Positions 44,925 through 52,778 of a stretch of DNA of 64,000 nt are shown piece by piece. The stretch is from an uncultured Phocaeicola sp. (lineage in GTDB: Bacteria > Bacteroidota > Bacteroidia > Bacteroidales > Bacteroidaceae). The position numbers were made by a program, and so were the translations under genes. Numbering within the stretch: the stretch's first letter is position 1; each line of letters begins with the position of its first letter. Location: positions 1-64,000 of the forward strand of contig CALUJF010000004.1 of assembly GCA_944320855.1 (NCBI GenBank), written 5' to 3'. The notes beneath the pieces were generated by a model, which was not told the origin of the DNA, searched no databases, and saw nothing but the letters and a program-made list of their open reading frames with translations.

Positions 44925-46886
44925 TCAATACGGAAGTGGAATCATGGCTCTACGTCCATAATTAAGTTTCAAACCTTTCTTATACGCTTCTTCTCCGTGC
45001 AGAAGTTCTATGTCCAGTTCTCCGAGATTTACAAGTATGCCCCTTGCCATCAAACCGGCATCTTCATTCTGAATACGTGGAAGAGTTTCAGCATCATTTC
45101 TTATTTCGTTTAAATAAAGACGGATATATTTGTGCTTTGAGGAGTCCAGAGAAATACATTCCAATGAGGAATAACCTATTTTCTTGTCTTCTTCGTTAAC
45201 CGGATTCAGCAATCGTTTTATGCCTTCCTCCGGATATCCTAAGTATGATATTGCATATGCGGCTTCGCAAGCCACATAAGGGTCTGAATCATTTATAAGT
45301 GATTTAAGCTCTTCCGGACATTCGGATATCAATCCTAAGCGTGCCAACTGTGCATATCCTACAGCAGCCCAGAACTTCATTTCCGGATATCCGCTTGTCA
45401 TGGCTTTCCTGAACATAGCTTCATCCGGGGCCTTTGCAGTACCGGCCAACTCTACAAGATTGTAAAGTTCATTCATCGGGAATTTCTCGTTTCTGACTGT
45501 ATTATAAATAATATTTCCTCTTCTTGTGGTTGGCAGGAAGAAACCAAGGTCCACTGTACTTCTGATATGTTCTGAGAGTGCTTCACGCATATCCTTCAGA
45601 ATGTCCTGATATTGTGGCAATGAGGATAAATCATGTATCTCTCCCGGGTCATTTGAGAGGTCGAACAACATCTCAGCCGGATGTGCGCTGAAAGTCTGTG
45701 CCCACGCTTCGTTAGTGTTATGTCCTCCAAGCACTAATTTATCCCACGCTTTATTAGAAGGCATTCCCCATTGATAGTAGTTCCTTAAAGCGAACTGACG
45801 ATAAGGCATATAACTGCGGATATACTTGTATCTGCCGTCGGATACAGCTCTTACAGGCATAAAATGGTGCAATTGGTTTGTTGCAAACGCAAAATTAAGT
45901 TTTCTCTCTTCTTTTGCTGCATATTTGCCGAAGACAGCTTCTCCCTGCATATTCTTATCCGGTTTTATACCGGCCAGACTCAATACCGTAGGTCCGAGGT
46001 CTGTGAAATTCACCGGACGGTTAGTCTTCCCTATGATACCATTGGCCAAATGTTTATACTTTTCCGGAAAGTACACTACAAGAGGAACCTGTAGTCCACT
46101 CTCGTAAAGATATCCTTTACCGCGGGGAATACATCCTCCATGGTCGCTGAAGAAGAATATGATAGTATTGTCGTCGAGGCCTTTTTCTTTTAAATCATCA
46201 AGATAAATCTTAACCCATTTGTCTACATCCTGCACCGCCTCAAGATGTCCGGCATAGTCTGAACGCACTTCAGGCAGGTCCGGCACATACGATGGAAGAG
46301 ATAGCTCGTGCGGATAAATTCCCTCCTTGGTATAGTCACGCCTTCCGTCTGTATGGAAAGTCCTTATGCGCCCCATATGTGAGGTCACTGTATTGAAGAC
46401 GGCAAAAAATGGTTGTTCCGGTTTCCTTTTCGGGCTGTTGTATGATGCTTTCTTGTCGCATTCGTCCCAGCATGCCTTGTTGTCGGATGTAGAGTTATAA
46501 TGCGTCTTGTTATTGTTGGTACAATAATATCCGGCATCTCTCAGCCTTTGAGGAAAGAATATGTCCTCAGGAGTGTCAAAAGGAACAGGATGAAAATCCA
46601 TGCCATAGGTTGTAGCATAACATCCAGTGATAAGTGATGAACGTGCCGGTGAACTTTGAGGTCCTACCGACCAGGCATTCATAAACTGAATCCCTTCGGA
46701 AGCTAACTTGTCTACATTCGGTGTATTTACATCCTTATTGCCATAACAGCCAAATTCCTTGGCACTGGTATCCTCGAATGTCAACCATAAGATATTAGGG
46801 CGGGTATCTTCTTTTGCAGAAACTTTATCAGCAAAAGGCAACCCACTTAAAAGAGCGGTACAGAATAATAAAGATTCTTTTTTCAT
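44925..46886 (-). CDS. Serine-type formylglycine sulfatase (S1 family) with HEAT-like C-terminal region
   Basis: Exported sulfatase of 653 residues that hydrolyses sulfate esters or sulfamates on a glycan. Signal peptide ending ADKVSAK. The metal-binding N-terminus (LTFEDTSAKEFGCYG) is followed by the S-x-P-x-R activation motif SSPARSSLITG (Ser78). Serine-type enzymes need the anaerobic radical-SAM maturase (anSME), not seen here. IIFFFSDHGG supplies further metal ligands. Beyond about 480, helical HEAT-like segments (FWAAVGYAQLARLG, DPYVACEAAYAISYLGYPEEG) extend the usual fold. Removal of N- or O-sulfate from heparan fragments would fit the neighbouring lyase PUL, but the position of attack cannot be read from sequence. 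Single gene with its own -7 box. Confidence 0.9.
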   Translation of the reverse strand: MKKESLLFCTALLSGLPFADKVSAKEDTRPNILWLTFEDTSAKEFGCYGNKDVNTPNVDKLASEGIQFMNAWSVGPQSSPARSSLITGCYATTYGMDFHPVPFDTPEDIFFPQRLRDAGYYCTNNNKTHYNSTSDNKACWDECDKKASYNSPKRKPEQPFFAVFNTVTSHMGRIRTFHTDGRRDYTKEGIYPHELSLPSYVPDLPEVRSDYAGHLEAVQDVDKWVKIYLDDLKEKGLDDNTIIFFFSDHGGCIPRGKGYLYESGLQVPLVVYFPEKYKHLANGIIGKTNRPVNFTDLGPTVLSLAGIKPDKNMQGEAVFGKYAAKEERKLNFAFATNQLHHFMPVRAVSDGRYKYIRSYMPYRQFALRNYYQWGMPSNKAWDKLVLGGHNTNEAWAQTFSAHPAEMLFDLSNDPGEIHDLSSLPQYQDILKDMREALSEHIRSTVDLGFFLPTTRRGNIIYNTVRNEKFPMNELYNLVELAGTAKAPDEAMFRKAMTSGYPEMKFWAAVGYAQLARLGLISECPEELKSLINDSDPYVACEAAYAISYLGYPEEGIKRLLNPVNEEDKKIGYSSLECISLDSSKHKYIRLYLNEIRNDAETLPRIQNEDAGLMARGILVNLGELDIELLHGEEAYKKGLKLNYGRRAMIPLPY

Positions 46887-46919
46887 GATAAAATCATTTT
46901 GCGGTTAATTCATTTTAAA

Positions 46920-46927
46920 CAAAAGTA
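46920..46927 (-). promoter_or_regulatory. Promoter -7 box for the sulfatase
   Basis: On the minus strand TACTTTTG (46927 to 46920) matches TAnnTTTG, 33 bp before the ATG. Confidence 0.55.
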
Positions 46928-47038
46928 GATAAAAACATTATTAAGTTGATATGAATTTGTCTAAATTTAAACCTGATGTGTGCAAAGGACAATATTTAAA
47001 CTCTATTCAACAATATTAAAAGTTTTCCTGTCTTGATT

Positions 47039-47082
47039 TAAGGTTCACTTAGGGTTCACTTTGGGTTCATTTAGGGTCATTA
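47039..47082. repeat. Four-unit 11-bp tandem array
   Basis: Consecutive units TAAGGTTCACT, TAGGGTTCACT, TTGGGTTCATT and TAGGGTCATTA, exactly 11 bp apart. It carries GGTTCA, the complement of the TGAACC units on the other side of the sulfatase gene. Confidence 0.88.
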
Positions 47083-47285
47083 ATGTAGGTTTTTTATGGC
47101 TTTTGGCGGAAAATTGCATATTTCAGTTTTATGGCGATTTTTATAATATATTGATTAATAGAGTATTATGTTTTTCTCCAAAAACTGCTTACGGTAGAAA
47201 TATTATAAGGGGAAATGAACCTGAACCCTGAACCTTAAATTGCCTTATGGAAATGTAAAATAATGTTGTGAAAACCCTGAAAATA

Positions 47286-47343
47286 AACGCTTCGTCGTTT
47301 GAACTAAAACGCTTCGTCGTTCGTGTTGAAACGCTTCGTCGTT
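47286..47343. repeat. Three-copy 22-bp array upstream of the AAA/PD-(D/E)XK gene
   Basis: AACGCTTCGTCGTT is repeated without mismatch at 47286, 47308 and 47330, period 22 bp, with variable 8-bp fillers. The last copy runs into a T-run. It lies 71-128 bp upstream of the -7 box. Confidence 0.92.
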
Positions 47344-47413
47344 TTTTTTGTTGCCGGTGGTACAATTTCGGATAAATCAGTAGACTTCTTTTGGTATTTA
47401 AGGCGAAATTCGA

Positions 47414-47421
47414 TATTTTTG
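47414..47421 (+). promoter_or_regulatory. Promoter -7 box for the AAA/PD-(D/E)XK gene
   Basis: TATTTTTG matches TAnnTTTG, 36 bp before the ATG at 47458. Confidence 0.6.
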
Positions 47422-47457
47422 TGAAAATAAGATGAAACATCTATAAAACATATCATT

Positions 47458-49014
47458 ATGGCATTGCAGGCATATCCGGTAGGAATACAGACGTTCGAAG
47501 AAATCAGAACAAAGAATTATCTTTATATTGACAAGACAATGTACATCAGCAGACTGTTGTCGGACGAACTGAAGTATGTATTCCTGTCGCGTCCACGACG
47601 TTTTGGCAAATCTCTGTTTACGAGTACCCTGAAATCATATTTCGAGGGACGTAAAGATTTGTTTGAAGGATTGGCTATAAATGAAACAGAAACAAAGTGG
47701 ACAAAATATCCTGTACTGCACTTTGATTTGAGTACAGCTAAACACCGGACAGAAGGCGAGTTTAAACATTTTATCCATGATATGTTAAGCGAGAATGAAA
47801 GATGTCTGGGTCTGTCATTGCCGTATTCAGACAATATATCAACAAGGCTTATGATGATGATACGGACTGCTTACGAACAAACCGGACAACAAGTAGTAGT
47901 CCTGATAGACGAATACGATGCTCCTTTGCTTGATGTGGCCCACGATGATAGTAATCTTGATAAGATGCGTCAGATTATGCGTAATTTCTACAGCCCGTTG
48001 AAAGCGTGTGACCCTTATCTCCGCTTTGTGTATATCACCGGAATAACCAAGTTTTCCCAGCTGAGTATCTTCAGTGAACTCAATAATATTACAAACATAA
48101 GTCTTGATGTACGGTTTTCAGGCATTTGTGGCATTACTCAGTCGGAAATCGAAACAGCGATGAAAGAACATGTCGATAATTTTGCCGAATGTACCGGTGA
48201 CACAAGCGAAAATGTACTGAAGAAATTAAAGCAGAACTATGATGGTTATCATTTTACATGGCCGTCCGAAGACATATACAATCCTTTCAGCCTGATGAAC
48301 TCTTTCCGCGAAAAATTTTATGGAGCCTATTGGTTTGGAAGTGGTACACCTACCTATCTCATAAATGTGTTGCGCGGGTATAATGTACAGCCTTCCGAGA
48401 TAGGCAATAAGAAAGTGGGGCTCAGAATGTTCGATGTGCCATTGGAAACCGCCACAAGCTATCTGCCTTTGCTTTATCAGTCGGGGTATCTTACTATAAA
48501 GCGAGGAAACCGTATGTATGACAAATATATACTTGATATTCCGAACAAGGAAGTCCGTATCGGCTTGATGGACGCTTTGCTGCCGAACTATCTTAATCAG
48601 TCAAATAATACTACAGATATTGCCCTTGAGATTTCCGACCACCTGATAGAGGAGGATATTGACGGAGCGTTGAGGGAGCTTCAGCGCTTTCTGAAGTCCG
48701 TTCCGTACGTGAATGGGACTAATTCTGAAGGGCATTGGCAACAGGTTATTTATATTATATTCACTCTTCTTGGCGCGCGCCTTGATGTAGAAACGCATAC
48801 GGCAAAAGGTCGTGTGGATATGGTTCTTTATGGCGAGAAGAAAATATGGCTTTTTGAATTGAAACTTGACAAAGATGCCGATGCAGCCATCAGTCAGATA
48901 GACAAAATGGAATATTCCGACCGCTTTACATATTCAGAAAAGCCTGTTGTAAAGGTGGGTATCAGTTTCGACAGTAATGAGCGTACACTCGGGGAATGGA
49001 TAATTGAAGAATAA
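47458..49014 (+). CDS. AAA-ATPase-like / PD-(D/E)XK nuclease protein (DUF1703 group)
   Basis: Cytosolic protein of 518 residues with the two-domain plan of a very abundant gut Bacteroidetes family. An N-terminal ATPase has a Walker A-like RPRRFGKSLF (Lys51) and Walker B VVVLIDEYDAPLL (near 150). A C-terminal PDDEXK_9 nuclease fold has Asp454 (GRVDMVLYG) and Glu467-x-Lys469 (WLFELKL). All nuclease core residues are present. Opening YPVGIQTFEEIRTKNYLYIDKT is the family hallmark. Copies occur many times per genome and are suspected of mobile-element or defence roles, but no function is established. Stands alone, with its own promoter and a 22-bp array upstream, next to a candidate toxin operon. 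Confidence 0.92.
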   Translation: MALQAYPVGIQTFEEIRTKNYLYIDKTMYISRLLSDELKYVFLSRPRRFGKSLFTSTLKSYFEGRKDLFEGLAINETETKWTKYPVLHFDLSTAKHRTEGEFKHFIHDMLSENERCLGLSLPYSDNISTRLMMMIRTAYEQTGQQVVVLIDEYDAPLLDVAHDDSNLDKMRQIMRNFYSPLKACDPYLRFVYITGITKFSQLSIFSELNNITNISLDVRFSGICGITQSEIETAMKEHVDNFAECTGDTSENVLKKLKQNYDGYHFTWPSEDIYNPFSLMNSFREKFYGAYWFGSGTPTYLINVLRGYNVQPSEIGNKKVGLRMFDVPLETATSYLPLLYQSGYLTIKRGNRMYDKYILDIPNKEVRIGLMDALLPNYLNQSNNTTDIALEISDHLIEEDIDGALRELQRFLKSVPYVNGTNSEGHWQQVIYIIFTLLGARLDVETHTAKGRVDMVLYGEKKIWLFELKLDKDADAAISQIDKMEYSDRFTYSEKPVVKVGISFDSNERTLGEWIIEE

Positions 49015-49220
49015 TAACTGATTGCGATATGATTTCGTGAATCGATTTTATAATGTGGAACATACTCTTCCATTTGAATGCAACCAGATTGTATGCTTAG
49101 AGTATGGCCTATGTGTATGAATATCTGGAAAATGAATTCCTTGTTGGAAAAATGGTATGATAAAAATACATTGTGGCAATAATTCTTTAGCTTTTTATGC
49201 AGATTTACAAAGGTTTTTGT

Positions 49221-49228
49221 TATCTTTG
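49221..49228 (+). promoter_or_regulatory. Promoter -7 box for the DUF3791-DUF3990 operon
   Basis: TATCTTTG matches TAnnTTTG, 26 bp before the first ATG at 49255. Confidence 0.6.
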
Positions 49229-49254
49229 TTTTAAAGGGACTTAAAACTATCACA

Positions 49255-49479
49255 ATGGAATATGATATAAAGGAAAAACTGGAATGGACGGTCATTTTCA
49301 TTCTTGAGTTCGGGCAAAAGTACGGGTTGACGATGAAACAGGCATTCAACTATCTGAGCCGATACAAGGGAATAGATTTTATTGACCGTAACTATGGATA
49401 TGTGCATACACAATCGTTTGCCTCAATGGTGGACGATATTGCAGAATACTGTCATCGTCATGGAGGGGCATTGGTATGA
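49255..49479 (+). CDS. DUF3791-like small protein
   Basis: Cytosolic protein of 74 residues: EKLEWTVIFILEFGQKYGLT, MKQAFNYLSRYKGIDFID, then a C-terminal SFASMVDDIAEYCHRHGG. This matches my recollection of DUF3791, a small helical family found next to DUF3990. Its stop overlaps the ATG of the next gene by 4 bp, so translation is probably coupled. In toxin-antitoxin logic the first small gene would be the antitoxin or an adaptor; there is no direct evidence for that here. Confidence 0.78.
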   Translation: MEYDIKEKLEWTVIFILEFGQKYGLTMKQAFNYLSRYKGIDFIDRNYGYVHTQSFASMVDDIAEYCHRHGGALV

Positions 49480-49949
49480 AACTTTATCATGGGACAAATA
49501 AGGATTTCGACAGGATAGACTTGCTGCAATCGAAACCAAACAAAGATTTTGGACGTGGTTTTTATCTTTCTGCAGACTATGAGCAGGCTTTGAATATGGC
49601 ACAAGTGAAAGTTGAACAGTTGGAAACCGGCAGTCCCGTTGTACAAAGTTACCTTGTAGAGGACGATGACTTGGATATGCTGAGTGTACTCCGTTTCGAT
49701 GGTTATTCTGAAGAATGGGCGAAATTCACTCTGTTAAACCGTAACAATCCCACAAGCAAACCTGTACATGAGTACGATGTGGTAATTGGTCCTATAGCTA
49801 ATGATCGGGTAGGTGTGCAGTTGTGGCGATATGAGAACCGTTCGATCGACCTTCCCACGCTTGTGCGTAACCTTCAATACATGAAAGGTGTGACTTTCCA
49901 ATATTTCTTCGGTACGGAACGTGCCATAAAACTGCTGAAAAGGATATGA
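49476..49949 (+). CDS. DUF3990 protein, ADP-ribosyltransferase-like
   Basis: Cytosolic protein of 157 residues. It begins MKLYHGTNKDFDRIDLLQSK and continues DFGRGFYLSADYEQALNMA. The YHGT motif (His5) and the GRGFYLS strand (Tyr30) correspond to the NAD-binding H-Y positions of ADP-ribosyltransferase folds. The C-terminus holds QYFFGTERAIKLLK, with Glu147 as a possible catalytic glutamate. YDVVIGPIANDRV is another conserved stretch. It overlaps both neighbours by 4 bp, so three proteins would be made in fixed ratio. A toxin modifying a cellular target by ADP-ribosylation is the leading hypothesis; metabolic or regulatory roles are not excluded. Confidence 0.78.
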   Translation: MKLYHGTNKDFDRIDLLQSKPNKDFGRGFYLSADYEQALNMAQVKVEQLETGSPVVQSYLVEDDDLDMLSVLRFDGYSEEWAKFTLLNRNNPTSKPVHEYDVVIGPIANDRVGVQLWRYENRSIDLPTLVRNLQYMKGVTFQYFFGTERAIKLLKRI

Positions 49950-50167
49950 GCGAGAAAACGGAAATGATGGCGGATATGGTAAAGAACCTTGCCGCCTTGC
50001 TGACTGAACAGGACAGCGGAATTACAATGGAAGAGGCTCTTGCCACAGTATTCAATTCGGAAACTTACCGGAAAGTAATGGATGAACGTACACATTTCTA
50101 TTACCAAAGTCCCCATTATGTGTTCGCATTCTTAGAAGAGGAACTTACGAAAGGCAAGTTCGATTGA
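49946..50167 (+). CDS. Small DUF3791/DUF3990-associated protein
   Basis: Cytosolic helical protein of 73 residues: MADMVKNLAALLTEQDSGIT, MEEALATVFNSETYRKVMD, then FYYQSPHYVFAFLEEELTKG. The closing YVFAFLEEEL is typical of the small partners found with DUF3990. It overlaps the preceding gene by 4 bp and ends the operon. Its helical, acidic character fits an antitoxin or chaperone that holds the central protein inactive; this is inferred only from size, overlap and position. Confidence 0.7.
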   Translation: MSEKTEMMADMVKNLAALLTEQDSGITMEEALATVFNSETYRKVMDERTHFYYQSPHYVFAFLEEELTKGKFD

Positions 50168-50459
50168 CGGCATACTGTGCAACACGGATACAGTAATTCA
50201 ACATACAATATAAAAGTAATATATAACTTAAGTTTAGCTTCACTGACCAGTAGTTTGGTAAGACTGAAACTTGAGTAAGTATGATACTGTATCATTGCTC
50301 AGAACATAAAAACAAGCTACCTCTTTCTCTTGTTTGCACAAAATTAAAACTATTTGGCGCAAAGTTGAAATATTAAGTCTGTTTTGATAATGAACTTAAA
50401 CAATCCGGGAATTGTTTAATAATAAAAAGAGCGACCTTTGTAACAAAACAGACTTTATT

Positions 50460-52538
50460 ATGAAAAAAAGCTATCTGCTTATATTATTCCTTATTATAGC
50501 ATGTTCCCGTCAGGGTGAAACTGTTATGCCCGGTGATAATGAAAATAATACTCCTTCCGAAACACCGGATGGGTCAGGGGAAGATAGTACTCCCGATGAT
50601 GGAACGGATGATGAAAATGCTGAATATAAGGACGTTCTCTCACTCTTGAATTTAGAGCATCCTGGGCTTGGAAATGTAAAAGCGGCTTTTGAACAGGGCG
50701 ATTACCAGACAGCTGCCGAGAATCTTCTTTCATATTATCGTAATAGAACCGGAATAAAACAGCCGGAACTGAACCTGGAAAACATGAAAGTAACTGCCGA
50801 CGACCGGAAAAAGGCAGATGATGCGCTCAGACATATATTTCAGGCACATGATGGCTATCCTCCATATTTTTATGGCGATGATATAGACTGGACTTACTGG
50901 CCGGTGAAAGACAATGAACTGCGTTATCAGCTTCACCGCCATTATTGGTTTGTACCTATGGGTAAAGTATATTATCAGACCAAAGATGAAAAGTATGCCC
51001 GAGAATGGATTTCGCAATACCTCGACTGGATTAAGAAAAACCCGATGAGCCAGAAAAACGGAACTGCCGCTAAACGTGAAAGCTATCGCTTTGCATGGCG
51101 ACAGTTGGAAACCAGTCATCGTATTCAAGACCAGATATTGCAATTCCTTCTCTTTAATTCCTCGCCGAATTTTACTCCGGATTTCCTTATGACTTTTCTG
51201 TGGAATTATTCCTGTCATTGTGAACGGCTTATATATGATTATTCTGAAAAGGGTAACCATCTTCTTTTTGAAGCCCAAAGAATGGTGTATGCCGGAGTGT
51301 TTTTCCCTGAGTTCAAGAGGGCTAAAGTATGGTCCGACAGTGGAGTAGAGATATTGAACAGGGAAATAAAGAAACAGGTATATGATGATGGTGGACAGTT
51401 TGAACTTGATCCAGGTTATCATCTTGGAGCAATAAATACCTTTTGCAGGGCATTGAGAATGACATCTGTAAATAATGCAAATGACGTGTTTCCTTCGGAA
51501 TATCTGGCTGCTGTCAGGAATATGATAGAATTTTATACCAATATCTGTTTCCCGGATATGATGCATCCGTGTTTTGGTGATACAAAGTTAGGCTCCGCTT
51601 CGGCCATAAAACGCAATTATAGGGAATGGCTTGATATTTTTCCTGATTGTCAGTGGATAAAGTATTATGCTACGGAAGGTAGGGAAGGCGAGCTGCTGCC
51701 ATATGAATCGCATGCCTCAAAAACTTCAGGGTTTATGACTTTCCGTAGCGGTTGGGGACAAAATGATGTGGTTATGGTCTTGAAGGCCGGTCCTCCCGCA
51801 TTCTTCCATTGTCAGCCTGATAACGGCACTTTTGAATTATGGTTTAACGGAAAAAGACTTTTTACCGATAGCGGTTGCTATATATATGCCGGAGATGCAA
51901 CGGTGAATGCAAAAAGAGAATGGTTCAGACAGACACAGGTGCATAACACATTGACTATGGACGGTAAGAATATAGAAACTACAGATTCCAAACTGTTGTT
52001 GTGGAAGCCGGAAGGTGACATTCAGGTGATGACAACTGAAAACCGGCATTACTCAAATCTCAAACACAGACGTACAGTGTTCTTCGTTGATAAGAAATAT
52101 TTTGTACTCGTTGACGAGGCCATAGGAAATGCAAAGGGTACGATTAACCTTAACTATCATATGTGTGAGACTCCATCGGATGTCAGGCTTGTAAAAGGAG
52201 AAAATGCAATATATACAAACTATAGAGGTAATAGCAATGTAAAGTTGCAATGCTTTTCGGACCATGTAATCACTATGAATGAGAAAGAGGGATGGCAGTC
52301 CGTGAAATATAATGAAAAGACGCGGCGTACATCCGTATCGTACGATGTGAAGAAGACAGATACCACTCCGGTGAGATACATCACTGTGATATATCCTGTA
52401 ACTTCTGTAAATGAATATCCTGAAATAGATGCAAGATTTACAGATGGTGGATATTCCAAAGGAAAAATAGGTGTCGAGATAAGTATCGGAAGCGTGAAGA
52501 AAAGTTTGGAATGTGATATAACAGGATTGACAGATTAG
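50460..52538 (+). CDS. Heparinase II/III-family lyase (PL12), lipoprotein
   Basis: Polysaccharide lyase of 692 residues acting on heparan sulfate-like chains by beta-elimination. The ATG at 50460 gives a lipoprotein signal (LLILFLIIACSRQGE, Cys15), better than the in-frame start at 50412. An acidic Pro/Thr/Asp linker follows (about 22-60). The alpha-toroid contains LHRHYWFVPMG, FAWRQLETSHRIQDQI and ELDPGYHLGAI. The beta-sandwich has His450 in FHCQPDNGTFE and HNTLTMDGKN, conserved catalytic/structural motifs of PL12. The lipid anchor suggests a surface or outer-membrane location. Position corresponds to BT4662 in the heparin PUL of B. thetaiotaomicron. Activity on a related glycosaminoglycan cannot be excluded. 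Confidence 0.88.
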   Translation: MKKSYLLILFLIIACSRQGETVMPGDNENNTPSETPDGSGEDSTPDDGTDDENAEYKDVLSLLNLEHPGLGNVKAAFEQGDYQTAAENLLSYYRNRTGIKQPELNLENMKVTADDRKKADDALRHIFQAHDGYPPYFYGDDIDWTYWPVKDNELRYQLHRHYWFVPMGKVYYQTKDEKYAREWISQYLDWIKKNPMSQKNGTAAKRESYRFAWRQLETSHRIQDQILQFLLFNSSPNFTPDFLMTFLWNYSCHCERLIYDYSEKGNHLLFEAQRMVYAGVFFPEFKRAKVWSDSGVEILNREIKKQVYDDGGQFELDPGYHLGAINTFCRALRMTSVNNANDVFPSEYLAAVRNMIEFYTNICFPDMMHPCFGDTKLGSASAIKRNYREWLDIFPDCQWIKYYATEGREGELLPYESHASKTSGFMTFRSGWGQNDVVMVLKAGPPAFFHCQPDNGTFELWFNGKRLFTDSGCYIYAGDATVNAKREWFRQTQVHNTLTMDGKNIETTDSKLLLWKPEGDIQVMTTENRHYSNLKHRRTVFFVDKKYFVLVDEAIGNAKGTINLNYHMCETPSDVRLVKGENAIYTNYRGNSNVKLQCFSDHVITMNEKEGWQSVKYNEKTRRTSVSYDVKKTDTTPVRYITVIYPVTSVNEYPEIDARFTDGGYSKGKIGVEISIGSVKKSLECDITGLTD

Positions 52539-52778
52539 ATTGACAAAGGGAAACTTACAGCTATTTTAATCTCCAGAAATAAACCAGATTTTATGACTAT
52601 TTGTATGCTTGAAATGGGTCGTTACACAAAAATATAATGATTTTGTACAATATTGAAATGTATTGGACAGACTTGTAATTAACTGAAACAAGCTTTATTA
52701 ATATAATGCATTAGATTTTGGAACTTTGCAAAAAGAGAAAATAAATTGTTCAATTATAAATCTTAATTTTTAAGTATT

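Larger units (their letters stand above)
46887..47457. other. Long intergenic region with two repeat arrays and two promoters
   Basis: Gap of 571 bp between the divergent sulfatase and AAA/PD-(D/E)XK genes. It contains the sulfatase -7 box (46920-46927), an 11-bp array (47039-47082), TGAACC-rich repeats near 47215-47238 complementary to that array (TTAAGGTTCA at 47038-47047, TGAACCTTAA at 47229-47238), a 22-bp array (47286-47343) and a -7 box (47414-47421). No gene seen. Confidence 0.7.
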
